Part shown: piece after piece, positions 10,701 to 22,523 of the stretch | Layout: each line of letters begins with the position of its first letter | Position numbering within the stretch: position 1 is the stretch's first letter | Assembly: GCA_963930775.1 (NCBI GenBank) | Contig: OZ005703.1 | Location: 4,526,001-4,590,000 of the forward strand | Length of the DNA: 64,000 nucleotides | Direction: 5' to 3' | DNA from: Cliona cf. orientalis | Taxonomy: Eukaryota > Porifera > Demospongiae > Clionaida > Clionaidae | Notes under the pieces: generated by a model | What the model was told of the DNA's origin: nothing | The model's input: only the letters and a program-made list of their open reading frames with translations | Database searches by the model: none | Program-made: the position numbers and the translations under genes

Positions 10701-13700
10701 ACGCTTTAATTTATCCAAGCTGTTTGTTTGTGTTGAATAATTAACCAAGGCAAGATCAAGCATGCGAGAAGCTTCAGCATCCAATTTGCCTGAGTTGTCT
10801 AAAACCATTCCAAGTGATACTATACACTCTTTAGCTTTCTCATAACAGAGCTGGTGCCTCTGATGCCATTCTGATGTAGGTAAAAGTTGCTTGCTTTGAC
10901 TCAAAATGAACTGTTCTCTTCGATACAATTTAAAGTTAGACATACCAGCTATAAGCTTAAAGTTTGCTTTTGAATCAGTGTAGTTGGGAGTGCTTAGAAT
11001 TGAATTACAAGTGGTTATTGCCTTATGATAAAATCCAAGAGCAAAAAAAGTTCTGGTGATTTCACTCCTATCAACTAAAGTATAAAAGGAATAAAGGAAC
11101 ATTGAAGACATAAATTGAACTGTAACAGTTTGAGCAGTAGAAGTAATAATATCAAGGATCAAAGTCTATCAGAGAGGAAAACATGGACTTAAACACAAGG
11201 TATATCAGAACTTACACTACCACACGCTTTAACTTGAAGGTAACTATTTTAAACAGGTACTGATTAAATATAACACCAAATGATTTTTCTACACTATCTC
11301 TATGCTGTTCATGCCAAAGTCACCAAAAATTAGTACGTACTTACAAATTGTAAAGAAAACAAAATTGCTAAAGTTCATGCCAGTTAATTATAGCTATCTT
11401 AAGGTATGTAGGAATATAGACCACAAGTAACTTTGCAAGTGCATGTGAGTGATAGTGAGACTATTTAATTAAAACTGGTAGATTAGGTAGCTATATATAG
11501 TTTTTGCCCTAATGATGACTGCTGTACGTAAGTCAAAATATTTGGTATTGCATATTTTTTGCAATGTATGTGTTTGGAGAATAACTTATTCTACTCATGA
11601 TGGACACCCAACCAAAAACTCCACTACGAAAACTTAATTTTCGTAGCTCTGTCAACTATGAAAATATTTTTACAATGAAAATTCCAGATTTAAGGTATTA
11701 AAAAATATCATAGTATAATATGATCTCACTGTTTAATGACAGTATGCCATATAAGCTAGAGCAGGGACATTTCAACTTAGTACACAATCACGTTTAACTA
11801 AAATTTACCATTCAAATTCTAGTAACCATCTCATAATAATGATCTTGATTGTGATTTAGCCATGATCCACAGAATGTGTTTATTACCATGCTACTAGTGG
11901 TGGTGTCAAGGGCGCTTATCAGTAATTAGAAACAGCTATAGATTAACCAAGGTCTATAGCCACATGCAGTCTTAACAGGTCCATGGCCAACACCTATACT
12001 TCTTGATATAATATTGTGAAATCATTAGCCCCACTGGTACCTGACCACTCTTTGCTTCAAGGTAGTAATAAAGTGAGCTATGGGGTAATAGGGAAATTTA
12101 GAGCTGCTGTAAATATTGATCATATCCCTTGATTAAGCCTAAAGGAATATAGGAGGGTGGGAAAGTATCTGCATGCTCTTGGTGATAATCTCTTGACCTA
12201 AATAAATGATCTTATGTGGACTAAAAGACACTGTCACAACACACTTGGCTCTTGTGCATACATATAAATCTAGTGCAGAGGAGCCCCCTCCCTATACTCT
12301 CCCCTTGAGTGAACCTCATTATCTAAATCATATTTGTAACGGTCTCCCACTTTTATCGTGTATATTTTCTTGCACTCAGTCATAGGCGGCAGAGTAGGGG
12401 GGCAGGGGGGCTGGAGCCCCCTCACTTTCATGGAGGGGGGCAGAATCCCCATAGTTTAGTTGTCTCGTGACGTCACATTGGCGACCATTTCCGGATGTAA
12501 TCTAAGGCCATATCTATAGCCAAGCAAGGAGAGCCAGGGATGGTTTCAAGCCCCTGATGAACCAAATCACTGATTCATTAAGCTAGTCAACTGCAGTGAG
12601 TTCATACTTTAGCTATACTAAAGACTCATAAATCCATTCTAAAAAGTCGGTGTCAGATATGTCACTGCCGTTTCCTAGTTTTGGCCTCCAAAAGTCATCA
12701 GATGCAATCTCACAGCAGCAAAGTTTCATGTACGTGATGGCCACAGCTTCCAGCCCCCCCCCCCCTCCCCCACTTTGGATTTGCTTCGACCACCTATGCA
12801 CTTGATTATGTTTGTGAATATTTTGCGTTACAATATTTGCAGTTACAACTGCAAGTATCTGCATGTTATTCTCACATGTATACATCACGTTCTTTGTGGT
12901 CTGCATGTACTTACATAGCTAAATTAAGTAAACATACCTTCGGCATCAGAGTACCCTAGTTCCTCCAATGTACACAATGCAATGTTTTTCACCTCTGAAG
13001 TAGTAGACTGAGTAAGTTCTTGAAGAGCTTCTAATAAAGGCAAATCACTACTCAAGCAGGCTTGTTTGAATGAAGACTCCATTAGCAGAATGAGTAACAG
13101 ATGGCATGCTAATGTCTTAACAGCAGGATTAGAGCAATGCATTAAGCTAACTAGAGATGGTATAATATCCATTTGTAATAACATCTCTAGGTTAGCTCTA
13201 CACGAAAGGAGGTGCTTCAAAGCAAACAATACTTCTTCTGAGCTAAATGTGTACTCAAATATACCAACAACACTGTCTGTTGATACGCTGGATTTATTAA
13301 GTGCTGGCATTATCTCATCTAGTTCTTCTTTTCTAAGTTTAAAGATTTCAAAGTCTGCATCCATTAACATATCTTGAACTATGGCTAAGATCATTTTGGA
13401 AAAAAAGCTTATTGCTGTGTCAGGACATCTGCAGTAAGGCTCAAGCACTAGGGTGAAGTAAGGAATTTGAAGAGGATAATTGTTGATTCCAATGTTGTAA
13501 GCACAGTTGTATGTTGTATTCAATAGAGATAGTACCAGTTCTCTCAATGTCTGAAAATATATATTAAAGTCTGGGTAATTCTCCACTTATTACAGCTACA
13601 TGTATTACCTTGATTATGACTCTTATTAGTTAATGCAGTATTAACAATGACACCACAGGACACTCCATAATGTACCCTATTGCATCCCCTAGAACATATG

Positions 13701-16700
13701 TGACCGGATTTCGGAAAACCCTCCGTATGGGATCCGCGTGCAATTCGCGCAATGTGCGTGTTTAGTAGCTCAGGTTGAAATTTGTCAAAGTCCAGATTTT
13801 GTCATATACATGTCAAACAACCCTTCTTCTAACTGTTGCTGTCTTCTACGGAGGCTAGTCGTGCTATACGAAGGCGAAATAAGCCTTCCTTTTGACCCAC
13901 CTAGTCGGCACGGCCATCGTACACGGAGCCCGTTGCTATGGGCGCTAATTAGAATTCTCTACCTAGATACAGCTAGATTCATCGAACTACTGTACGTTCG
14001 CTCACCTTTTTAGCTTCTTGGGCATCTAAGAACAATCGGCTGTCGTTGTCAACAACGAAATTCAACTCTTGCTCAATCTTTACGTTCATTTTGAACGGCT
14101 CCGCCCAGGTCCATTTAATTGATTTCCGGATCATGCGTAGTATGCGGAAACGCCATACGCATGCATAGCAACGCCTTTAGACCATAATTTCTCGATTATT
14201 GGGGGTGTGGCGCGATCGCAAACAAAGCGCTGTATCTCAACAACGAAGTGCGTGATCGGCCTAAAACTTGAATGCGGGTTAGCTCTATGCTAGAGCTTAT
14301 CAACCATGAATCAAACTCAATTTTTTGAAAAAATCTCATACGGATGATTTTCCCAAATCCGGTCACATATTGTCAACAGCCCCTTCAGAGTAAGAACGAC
14401 ACAAGACATCTCCTTAATGTACCCTATTGCCCCCCCCCCCCCACCCAAAACCCAGATGACTCCCCCACAATACTTAAGTTCACCACTCCTCCCCCTCTAA
14501 AGCTCTACTGGATGACCCCCCTAATAAACAATTAAGTTCCTCCATAGGGCTGTACCCTTATTATTACAACTGGAATAGTCCATTTTAGAAATAGCATATT
14601 TAGAAATTATAATATATAGTGATTTTGGAAATGGTTTGTGAACACTACGCTGGCCTATTAGGGGTTGCTCACTTCCACCAAATGGCAAAGGCATTACAAA
14701 AACATGTATCTATGCACTCTGACCTTTGACCCCTGCCATGGCTGGCGGCTGAAGCTACTGTGCAGTGTACTATTAGAGTGATGTCAGAGGGGTATAGCCA
14801 GAGTACATAATCATGCCACTGTAGACTCGGCACTGTGGTTGGAAATTGTCATTTAGGTTTGGTTGGAAATGTACTTTGGAAATCGCCAATTGGAAATTGG
14901 AAATTTAGAAATCACAAGTTTGGAATGGCCCTGCTTGGCCACTGTAATAACTTGGCCATCTAAATAAGATATTATGTACCAGCTGTGTACTGATAGCTAC
15001 TTGTTAACAAAGTAGTAAGTGTCACTACTATTATAGCAAGTGTATATATAAGGGAGGAAGAGTATGAACTCCCATATACACTGTACCTTCCATAAACACT
15101 GATAGGAAAGAAATGTGACACATGTACACGTGATTCAATGGACCGTATTCACAATTTTAATGCACACCACGTGGAAATCGATTTCTGGGGAAAACACGGA
15201 GAGAACAGCTGCTGAAGCGTTTTTTGGAAGTTTTGGAAGTTTTTCTGATGGCTGCTGCGGGACTTCAAATGCTCTTCTTCACTTGAAAATCAAGAAATAC
15301 AACACAGTAAGCAGTAGACTGTGTCAAAAAGCTAGTGTGCCGACTTAGATGGTGGTTTTCTGGAAGCTTTTTCAAGTGTACTTTTTGAGGTGCTTACCTT
15401 GGTAGTTCTTTGACTTCCCAACTGTGCAAACAATTAGATTGGATTATGTTCATGGTAAGTATTTTTCTACTTGTGATGCCTATTTTTTCCCCAGAAAGCG
15501 AACCGCCAACTTCCCACGCAGCCTATGGCTATGTGCATTACTTGGAATAATAATCGGTCCATTTCCAGTATATCCAAGGTTTCTGATCCATATGACATAA
15601 TGCGCTTATCAGCGTTTGATAAGTGCTGTCTGTTTTACAAGGAGTAATGCTGGACTTCGATCACTTTTCGATCTCTTGGTACTGAGAAGCACCCTCGAGT
15701 AGCTAATTTTGATTAATAGCTTGAAATTTTTTGCCAACTATTTTGTGTGTGGGCTTCAGTGAAGGCTTTCAAGAGGCTTGTTGGCATTAATGTAAGTGAG
15801 CTTTAATCTTGCCTTTGATTAGTAATGCTGGCTTCCATCAACGTTACCTAGCACAAAACAAGTTTCAGTCCTACAAAAATCGATGCAACAAGTACAAACA
15901 TATCATAATAGCTCACGTGCACAACACCAGAAGCCACGTTTCTTTCCCAACAGTATTACATGATAGTTACATACTCTTTCTCCCTTATATATACTCTTGA
16001 TTATAGCTTATCTGCATGCCTGTGACCTATTTAGTTAAAACAGCATACCTTGGTCAATGGATTGGAACTAAATCGGATAAGATGCTCCATTTGTATTAGA
16101 AGACCACCAGTAACCAATTCTCTGCACACAGCTTTACAATCACTCATAATACCAAACATACAAAGGATGTAGAAATAGGACTTCATAAGGGTAACTCCAT
16201 CTGCAAGAGCTGAAAAGATTGAGGCAAGTATTGTTCAATATCAAGTGTCATTTGTACTACTAGGTGTACACATAGTGTATTAATCTCGTGGAGCAGTGTG
16301 TACCAGGCCCTTTCCCTTTGGAGGAGGGGCCTGAGGAAGAAGCTAGGTTGCCTTCTGTTATTCAGTTAACTTCTATGGATTATGCAGAGTTGCCAGTCTT
16401 CGTTCCACAGTTTCTTTAGCCCTTCCTTCTAGCTGTTCTATTCTCATGCTTTCTTAATGTACGTACATGACTCGCTGTTTGAGTCAGCATTGACCTATTT
16501 CACATGAAAGCCTCCTTTCTCTCATCCATATCCAAAGCACTATAAGGTTATGCAGCTGAGTAAGAATGGATGTACATGTAGCTCTGAATATGTGTATTTA
16601 ATGACGAAAGTACATGTATATAGGCACTGATGAAAGGAGAAAAAAGAAAAAAGAAGTGGGATTTGAACCTGCAACCTTAAGTTCACAACCCTTGTATGCA

Positions 16701-19700
16701 GTAAGTTGCACCACTTGAAGCTTCACAAAAATCAGTCAGCCTACCTAAATCCTGCTGCAATATGTTCCAGCTGTGTGAGGTGAGTCGATCAACTGTTCTA
16801 TCTGTCTGAGCAACAGTGCCAAGCTCTTATTCACTATCTTTATGGATCTAAGACAGGGACACCTGAATATCCAGCTGATTTCACTAACAACAATGCGAGC
16901 ACTTCGACAACAAGCAACTCCATGTGAAGGAAAGGATCGTGTGCTCTATCACAAACAGACCAACACCCAATCTGGGATAATAAGGTTACAACAGTAGTCA
17001 CTACAGAGGAGGAAAAGCTCAGAGTCATGTGTGCCTATCACAATCAAATGGACAGAATCCATTATGGACAAGATAATATTATATCATAAGTTGTCAAGGC
17101 ACATATTGCACAAGCGCAATGCTACCTTGACAATGAGTGATATTTCCTGTACACGGTAAATAACTGATTATCATATACGCATGCATAGTGTCCCTTGCAT
17201 CCATGGGTACAGCGCTCGAGGATGAAGAAAATGCACTGTGCAATAATGGTGTGCGATATGGGAAAATATCACCACAGTAGGAAGTGAGCCAGACATGTCA
17301 CTGTACATTTTCTATGGGGAGCTAGGAAGGCCTGCTGGAATAAAGGGAGTACAACTTCACTGTGACTGCCAGCTACCTGAAGATGGTGACCATACATCCC
17401 AGAGCTAGTCTTTGAAGCAGGATACAAGAAGAACTGATTTTGTAGCCATTGTTCTATTGTTAAGCTTTATCTTTAAGTTGTTGTACCATTTAATTATTGT
17501 CAAGAACACTTCACAATGTTTGTAGCTGTGGGATAGCTTGCACTAGTACAGGATATCCTGGGGATAATCATATACACTATAGTATAAAACATCTGCTATA
17601 CTGAGGGCATGGCAATGACTGTCACAAATTTGTCCAATGATGTCATTTTATTAGGCATACGGATGCGTCACTAAGCCCGTGCAGACGTGTTGCTAAGGTA
17701 ATGACCACAAAACAGTGACACAAGTTACTTATATCCCTCATGCTTGAATTCCTACACTGATTGCTAGTAGTGACATTAAGATCTTATCGTATGTTGAACT
17801 TTGACCTCACCATAGTAATGTATGGAGATGCCAATTTCAAACACGCGTTGATAAAAATCCGTATACCAGGTGTGTTTGATCATGCGTGTTTGAAATCCGT
17901 ATCAACTGCTGTTTGGAGCTAGTAAAGCACTGACAGCTGAGGTCTCTACAGCGTTTTGAAGGCAGAGTTGACTCAGTACTGTAGACTGTGAGTAGCTAGC
18001 CAACAACTCGATAGAGATGAAGGCACCGTATGAGTCTGCCAAGTGGTTCATCCAAGTCTCTACGACCAAGTCAACTAGAGTCACTCTGTGGCTTTCTACA
18101 GCGATTTTAAAGTAGAGTAGTTGACTAGACTTTCAATAGTCCAACAGTTGTGCGACTCACATGGTTGCTTGTTGGCACAAGTCTTTCTGGCACAGAGTTC
18201 TACATATGCAACTGCCAGAGTTCTAGCATCTAGCGCTCACTCTCAGACACTCTACAGATGACTCAAAAGCTTCTTCAAGGTTTCTTCGTCACTTAATTTT
18301 AACAGTCGTTCACTATGCTTCTCGTTTGTCTTCAGCCATAACTTGTTCAAACTGACTGTTGCTATGTTCGAGAACTGACTTGTTTCTAGGGGGTGTGGTT
18401 AGTGCGTACCCAATGATTGTACAGGTTTACATACATGTATGATAAAATCATTATTACCATAGTAGAATGCAATACCTCACTCGTTCATTGCCTAAGGTAT
18501 TGTTTACTCGTGCTGCAGCACGAGTAAACAATACCTTAGGCAATGAACGAGTGATGTTTCCTAGGTATCGCGTTCTACCAGGTATTGTTTATGAGTGCGC
18601 AGTGCACACTCATAAACAATACCTGGCAATGAACTCTTGATATTTCCTGGTATCGCGTCTACTATGGTAATAACTATATTATATTATTGTACCGTAGACT
18701 CGGGTTAATAAGCACATGCGCTTATTACTCTAGATGGTAAGCATATATATGCGCTTATTAATTTTGGACACGCCCATTCGTAACACCCCATTCAGCATGT
18801 GCAAAGATCAAACCGGTTATAGTGTGTAGGCATACTAATCGTACTGCTAATAGGTAGTGGAGCCACCAGGAAGGTTAGTATATTGATCAGAAAGCTACAG
18901 TAAACAGCTAGACCATATTATATGCATTTAATTATTAATACCAGGAAGGCAGCATGTGCTTATTAAAAAGTGTGCGCTTATTAGTGAGGTGCGCTTGTTA
19001 ACCCAAGTCTACGGTATATAGTCTAAGATATAATATCTTGTTCATTCCTAAATACACAAACAGTAAATGTCCATGAATGCTCTGTAGTGGCTGTAAAACT
19101 AGCATCACTCTTTAGTTCTTAACACTTGATTCAAGTAAAAGTGGAGCCCTCACATCAACAGATATGCCCCATTATGGGACTATCACTGACTGTTTTAATT
19201 CTTATGTGGTCATGGAGTGTGTGGAGGTCAAAGGTCCAGACTCCCGTTATCCAGATGACATACCGTATGGCCGGAAATTTTCGAGGGAGCCAATTTTCGC
19301 GGTTTTCACGGTTGACTGGCGATCCACGAAAATTAAGTCCGCGAAATAAAAAGCCTAAATGCACGATAACAGGGGCGTGGCCATCGTGGTGCATGTCGCT
19401 GCTCAGCTGGATTGATCTATTAAACAGCTGGTTTACTTCACACCAGTTCATTATTGTTGAGCTTCTTTTGCACAAATGTCTCTAGCCTCGATCATATGCT
19501 ACTCTCGATCATATGCTACTCTCGAGCCATTTCTCGATCTCTGCTAAGTACAAGTACAATCGATCGATCGCTTGCTGTTTTTTTTCAGCCGGTTCCAACG
19601 AGATTTGAGCCGCGGCGCGCGTGCAGTAAGAGGTGGAGCTGGACGGATATTGTGGGTGGAGCAACCCTGGAACGTCCATCCGCGAAAATTAGATCGCGAA

Positions 19701-20564
19701 ATCTTTGAAGATGGGCCTTCCACGAAAATTGGATCCCTCGAAAATTTCCGGCCACACACTCCATATGGGTCTTACTTACATGTGGAGTAGCTAGTATGGA
19801 AAACAAATGAAATTTTCTCATGTGCACATCATAACAGTTACTGTCCCAGAGTGCCAGTATGCAAGGGGTGGTCACAATATATACATGTACTTGCTATACT
19901 GACACCCGCGACCGGGATCAAAGTGAGATCAAGTGGTCAAGCTCTAAAATTGGAGACTATCGATCAAGACGTCTGTTCACACCACTCAATCAAGGTCAAG
20001 ATGGATTTTGTCCTCAGACTCCGCCCATACCCCACCTATCCCTGGTTGGTGATCAAGGGTCAAGGCTCCTTTAACAGTGTGATCAAGCGATCAAGGTCCA
20101 AAAATTGGCCACATCAACTTTTGATGCAGGTGTCAGTACAGCGGGTATATACGTGACCACCCCTTGATATGGTGGTATATGGAGTTAATTAGATACTATC
20201 TTGATATTACTTACTCATTACAGCTTTTTCGAGAAAATCATGTAGAACCTTAAGACTGCCACACATAGTAGTCAGTATCACTTCACAAGTCTCATCCAAT
20301 TTTTCAGAATTGCTTATGTCACATAATTTTGAATAAACCTCCTCAATAAGAGTCTCTGTAGTTTCACTGATGCCTTCCTTACATAAGACATCAAAATCAA
20401 GGTCCAACAGACGGTCTAGATCCACTATAACTTTCTTGTAACTAGCAATAAACTCTGGTCCACTCTCAGAGTCTGTAAGACCGGCGTAAACTACAAGTTG
20501 ACAAAGGCTAATCAAAGTTATAAGTATGGGGGCTATGACGTTTACCTTTTGTTTCCTGAGCCAT
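7732..20564 (-). CDS. Seven-exon ARM-repeat / HNH-like / cysteine-cluster protein (1123 aa)
   Basis: I built this model from splice signals. Exons: 20546-20564 (ATG), 20215-20490, 16049-16209, 12938-13550, 9989-11119, 9330-9906, 7732-8326. All junction phases agree and the total, 3372 nt, is 1124 codons with stop. Residues about 258-354 look like armadillo-type helical repeats (leucine-rich, FALKHLL, LACHLLLILL). Residues 497-556 carry CALC, then SHVFPR, then CSSCEK, an HNH-like zinc arrangement of C-x2-C, SH-x2-P and C-x2-CE known from bacterial proteins. Residues 735-925 are unrecognised. The last exon has CWYC (941-944), C948, C951 and FCS-x2-C (973, 977), probably another zinc site. No signal peptide was seen, so I infer an intracellular protein. 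A conventional HNH nuclease is not shown: the motif lacks a clear second catalytic His. Its last exon has a paralogue at 2873-3980. Confidence 0.75.
8867..8945. repeat. GC-rich hairpin plus CCGT/CTGT tandem tract
   Basis: Within intron 6 of the large gene. A short hairpin (ACCCTCGCC near 8860-8868 against GGGCGGAGGGT near 8879-8889) is followed by a (CCGT)n/(CTGT)n run at about 8912-8942. It is compact and GC-rich in an AT-rich surrounding, so it is probably one end of a dispersed repeat. Confidence 0.45.
12383..12801. mobile_element. G-rich element with inverted ends (tentative)
   Basis: CATAGGCGG at 12383 and CCACCTATG at about 12793 are inverted. Both sides then have a G-run and GGGGGCTGGA/TCCAGCCCCC. 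It lies in intron 4. Similar G-run hairpins occur near 41500 and 47040. No transposase. Flanking duplication not convincing. Confidence 0.35.
13699..14367. mobile_element. TA-flanked MITE (TGTGACCGG family)
   Basis: In intron 3 of the large gene. Terminal inverted repeats TGTGACCGGATTTCGGAAAA at 13699 and its complement at 14348-14367, one mismatch, flanked by TA on both sides (13697-13698 and 14368-14369). It is 669 bp, CpG-rich, with no transposase frame. The sequence TAATGTACCCTATTGC lies outside both ends, showing an older duplication around the insertion. Confidence 0.75.
16655..16735 (-). repeat. tRNA-like repeat fragment
   Basis: Read on the minus strand there is an A-box-like TGGTGCAACTTACTG (16699-16713) and, about 30 nt on, a B-box-like GGTTCAAATCC (16659-16669), followed by a T-rich tract. 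Spacing and order fit an RNA polymerase III promoter, but the acceptor stem does not pair, so it is more likely a tRNA-derived SINE piece than a tRNA. It is in intron 2 of the large gene. Confidence 0.4.
18451..18673. repeat. Nested palindromes inside a 223 bp inverted-repeat element
   Basis: Outer 16 bp perfect inverted repeats TTATTACCATAGTAGA at 18451-18466 and 18658-18673. Inside, 18478-18553 is a perfect 76 bp palindrome (38 bp arms, no spacer, centre CTG|CAG). Next, 18578-18597 pairs with 18607-18626 (20 bp arms, 9 nt loop). Both hairpins share the core AGGTATTGTTTA. No coding potential. Confidence 0.85.
18692..19014. mobile_element. TA-flanked MITE (CCGTAGACT family)
   Basis: Ends CCGTAGACTCGGGTTAATAA and complement with small differences, flanked by TA (18690-18691 and 19015-19016). 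It shares the CCGTAG terminus and subterminal GCGCTTATT motif with the element inside the THAP gene. No transposase. Confidence 0.75.
19262..19760. mobile_element. MITE of the GGCCGGAAATTTTCGA family
   Basis: GGCCGGAAATTTTCGAGGGA at 19269-19288 is exactly inverted at 19734-19753. The interior holds more CGAAAATT repeats. The overlapping short frames on both strands are by-products of the repeat. A smaller relative is at 22314-22523. Confidence 0.65.
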
Positions 20565-21196
20565 CTTCAATAGTATGACAATAGGTAGCTAACATGTAGC
20601 TCCCAAAGTTAGCCTTGTCTCAATTTTAGGGCTCCTCCCAACTTTCGAGATCACGCAACTTGAACAACGTCTTTGTGGGCGTGTCCGACCTCTGACCTGA
20701 TTTTTTCCGGTGAAAAATGGGACCAAAATGGAATAATGGTCCCCCCCCCCCGGACCACTATTTCCTGAATATCCTGGGCCTCAACTACTATCAACAACTT
20801 TAACTCAACTGCTGTCTAAAAACCCCTATATAAAAGATGACTGAGAGCCCGGCTAGCTCAGGTATTGACAAACTGAGAATCATCCTTGAAGATCGAGTTA
20901 ACCAGGATGACAATCAGCCGGACTTTCGGTGCAGAAGTTCAACTTGTTGAGGAAGCTTACACTAACATTACTATGAAGAAGTATCCTAACGACTGTTCAG
21001 ATAATTGTAAAAGAATAATCAGGAACAAAAGTTCCAGGTTGATGGTGGGGACTTGAACTATTTTATAAACAGAAGCGGAAAGGGACGGTGAGTATCAAAC
21101 CGACCGTAGGTAGCTGCATGTGCACCCATGGCTTTCCAAAGAAATACTGTTGTATGAAGCATTCCTACACCTATCTAGCTATATTGCTTCTGTCAG
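20565..21196. other. Intergenic, upstream of the ARM/HNH gene
   Basis: Probably contains the promoter of the minus-strand gene that starts at 20564. It includes a GGACCA...GGTCC hairpin with a C-run near 20725-20760, related to repeats near 21740-21810. No gene found. Confidence 0.45.
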
Positions 21197-21361
21197 GGAG
21201 AAGTGCTGCTGCAATACGTGCAAAACCGAGAGGAACAACTGAAGGTACTCCATGCGTGCCATGTAGATGCTACTGCTGGTCACCTTGGCAAGTCAAGAAC
21301 CATCTTCCGGGTAAAGGAGAGATTCATGTGGCATGGAATGGTCAACGATGTGGTCAGCATG
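21197..21361 (+). CDS. Integrase zinc-binding (HHCC-like) exon, partial
   Basis: A 55-codon open exon bounded by a CTTCTGTCAG acceptor and an ATG|GTGAGTG donor. It encodes an integrase H2C2-type segment: HACHVDATAGHLG, then RVKERFMWHGMVNDV. In Ty3/gypsy-type integrases the pattern is H-x3-4-H, GH-x-G, RFYWPGM, followed by C-x2-C. The C-x2-C half is not in this exon. Clean splice sites suggest a domesticated multi-exon gene rather than a full retroelement, but I could not place neighbouring exons and no LTRs, reverse transcriptase or RNase H are visible nearby. It may be an isolated relic. Confidence 0.55.
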
Positions 21362-22165
21362 GTGAGTGTATGTTATATACTACTTACATGCATGCCCGTT
21401 ACTAATTAAGTTCCTTCAGGACTTGAGCTTGAGTAATCGACATACCAAATCATTAATTGTTTTATACATCTCGAAATGTGATGTGTGCTAGAGGATGAAC
21501 AGTGGAGAAAGTGACAGTATACTGTACCTGCAGACTACCTTGGGATCGCCAAAACAACTACCTTGCTGTAGTATTTCTAGATAACAAGTATGTATGGTGT
21601 TGTACTGCTTGTGCAGTCTACTTATAAACATTGTGTTGTAGCTAATACAAGCTCACAGTAGATCTATATCTTTAATTCACTCAGGAATAATCCTTGGTAA
21701 CTGTGGTACCATAGTTTACACTGTTTGTATTCAGGACCAAAATTCTGTGAAAAAAGTGGTCTGGGGGACTGAAATTTTTGGTCCTCCCGACCACTTTTTC
21801 CAGGACCAAAATTCCCTTGACAGACCCTGACATGTCCAACCCTCAACGCAGTGTTTATTCAACGTACTTTCTTGGAGGTGCTGATCAAACATCTGGAGCC
21901 TCTAGGCAAATGTATGTCCAGCTTTGTGAAAAGGAAAGCTTACAAAGTGTCTAACCATTAGTAACTGGAAGCCATGGGTACTTGAATGGGCATCTAGCTG
22001 AACGTTCAAAGCCACTAATGAGTTCCATCTGTAAGCCTACCATGATGTGATATTAAAAGGAGTCTTTGAAGACTGAAGTAATCAAAAGTGGCGCCGGCAC
22101 TGAGTAAATGTATTGAAGTCCTGATTGGTGTGTGTACCATAGATCATAGATTTATGGTGTATGTA

Positions 22166-22168
<3 letters not shown>

Positions 22169-22224
<56 letters not shown>
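22169..22224. repeat. (GT)n microsatellite
   Basis: Uninterrupted GT dinucleotide run of about 56 bp. Confidence 0.95.
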
Positions 22225-22226
<2 letters not shown>

Positions 22227-22313
22227 CATAGGGCGGGGGGAAACAGTAGTCAGTGGTAGTGGTCTTTGACTACCAACTATAAGCTGGCTTCCTGTTTTGA
22301 CCTTGAGCAACTT

Positions 22314-22523
22314 CCGTATAGCCGGAAATTTTCGATGGTACAAATTTTCACGGAAATGCCCTCAGACCCTTTTCAATTTCATGGAACGTGCCCACTAGGC
22401 CACACCCTTACGTATTGATCGTCCTCCTTGGTTCAAATTTTCGTGGTTATTATTTTCGCTGTAGCAGGTCAGTCAGCGAAAACCGTGAAAATTTGCACCC
22501 ATCGAAAATTTCCGGCTATACAG
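22314..22523. mobile_element. 210 bp MITE (GTATAGCCGG family)
   Basis: GTATAGCCGGAAATTTTCGA from 22316 and its exact complement ending at 22521. It has CGAAAATT interior repeats shared with the 19262-19760 element and no coding capacity. Confidence 0.7.

Larger units (their letters stand above)
16210..20214 (-). other. 4 kb intron 2 of the ARM/HNH gene, transposon-rich
   Basis: Bounded by a GTAAGT donor at 20214 and a TTTTCAG acceptor at 16210. It carries the tRNA-like fragment, a palindromic element (18451-18673), and two MITEs (18692-19014 and 19262-19760). From 16740 to 18440 only weak short repeats are visible (for example TTTCAAACACGC at 17832 inverted at 17884); I see no exon there. 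Confidence 0.6.

Noticed and set aside
12613-12906. Minus-strand frame ending EWIYESLV in intron 4
   Set aside because: Runs through a G-rich repeat, and no splice phase joins it to neighbouring exons. An alternative terminal exon cannot be excluded.
19126-19875. Overlapping frames on both strands
   Set aside because: They lie in the 19262-19760 MITE and mirror each other because of its inverted ends.
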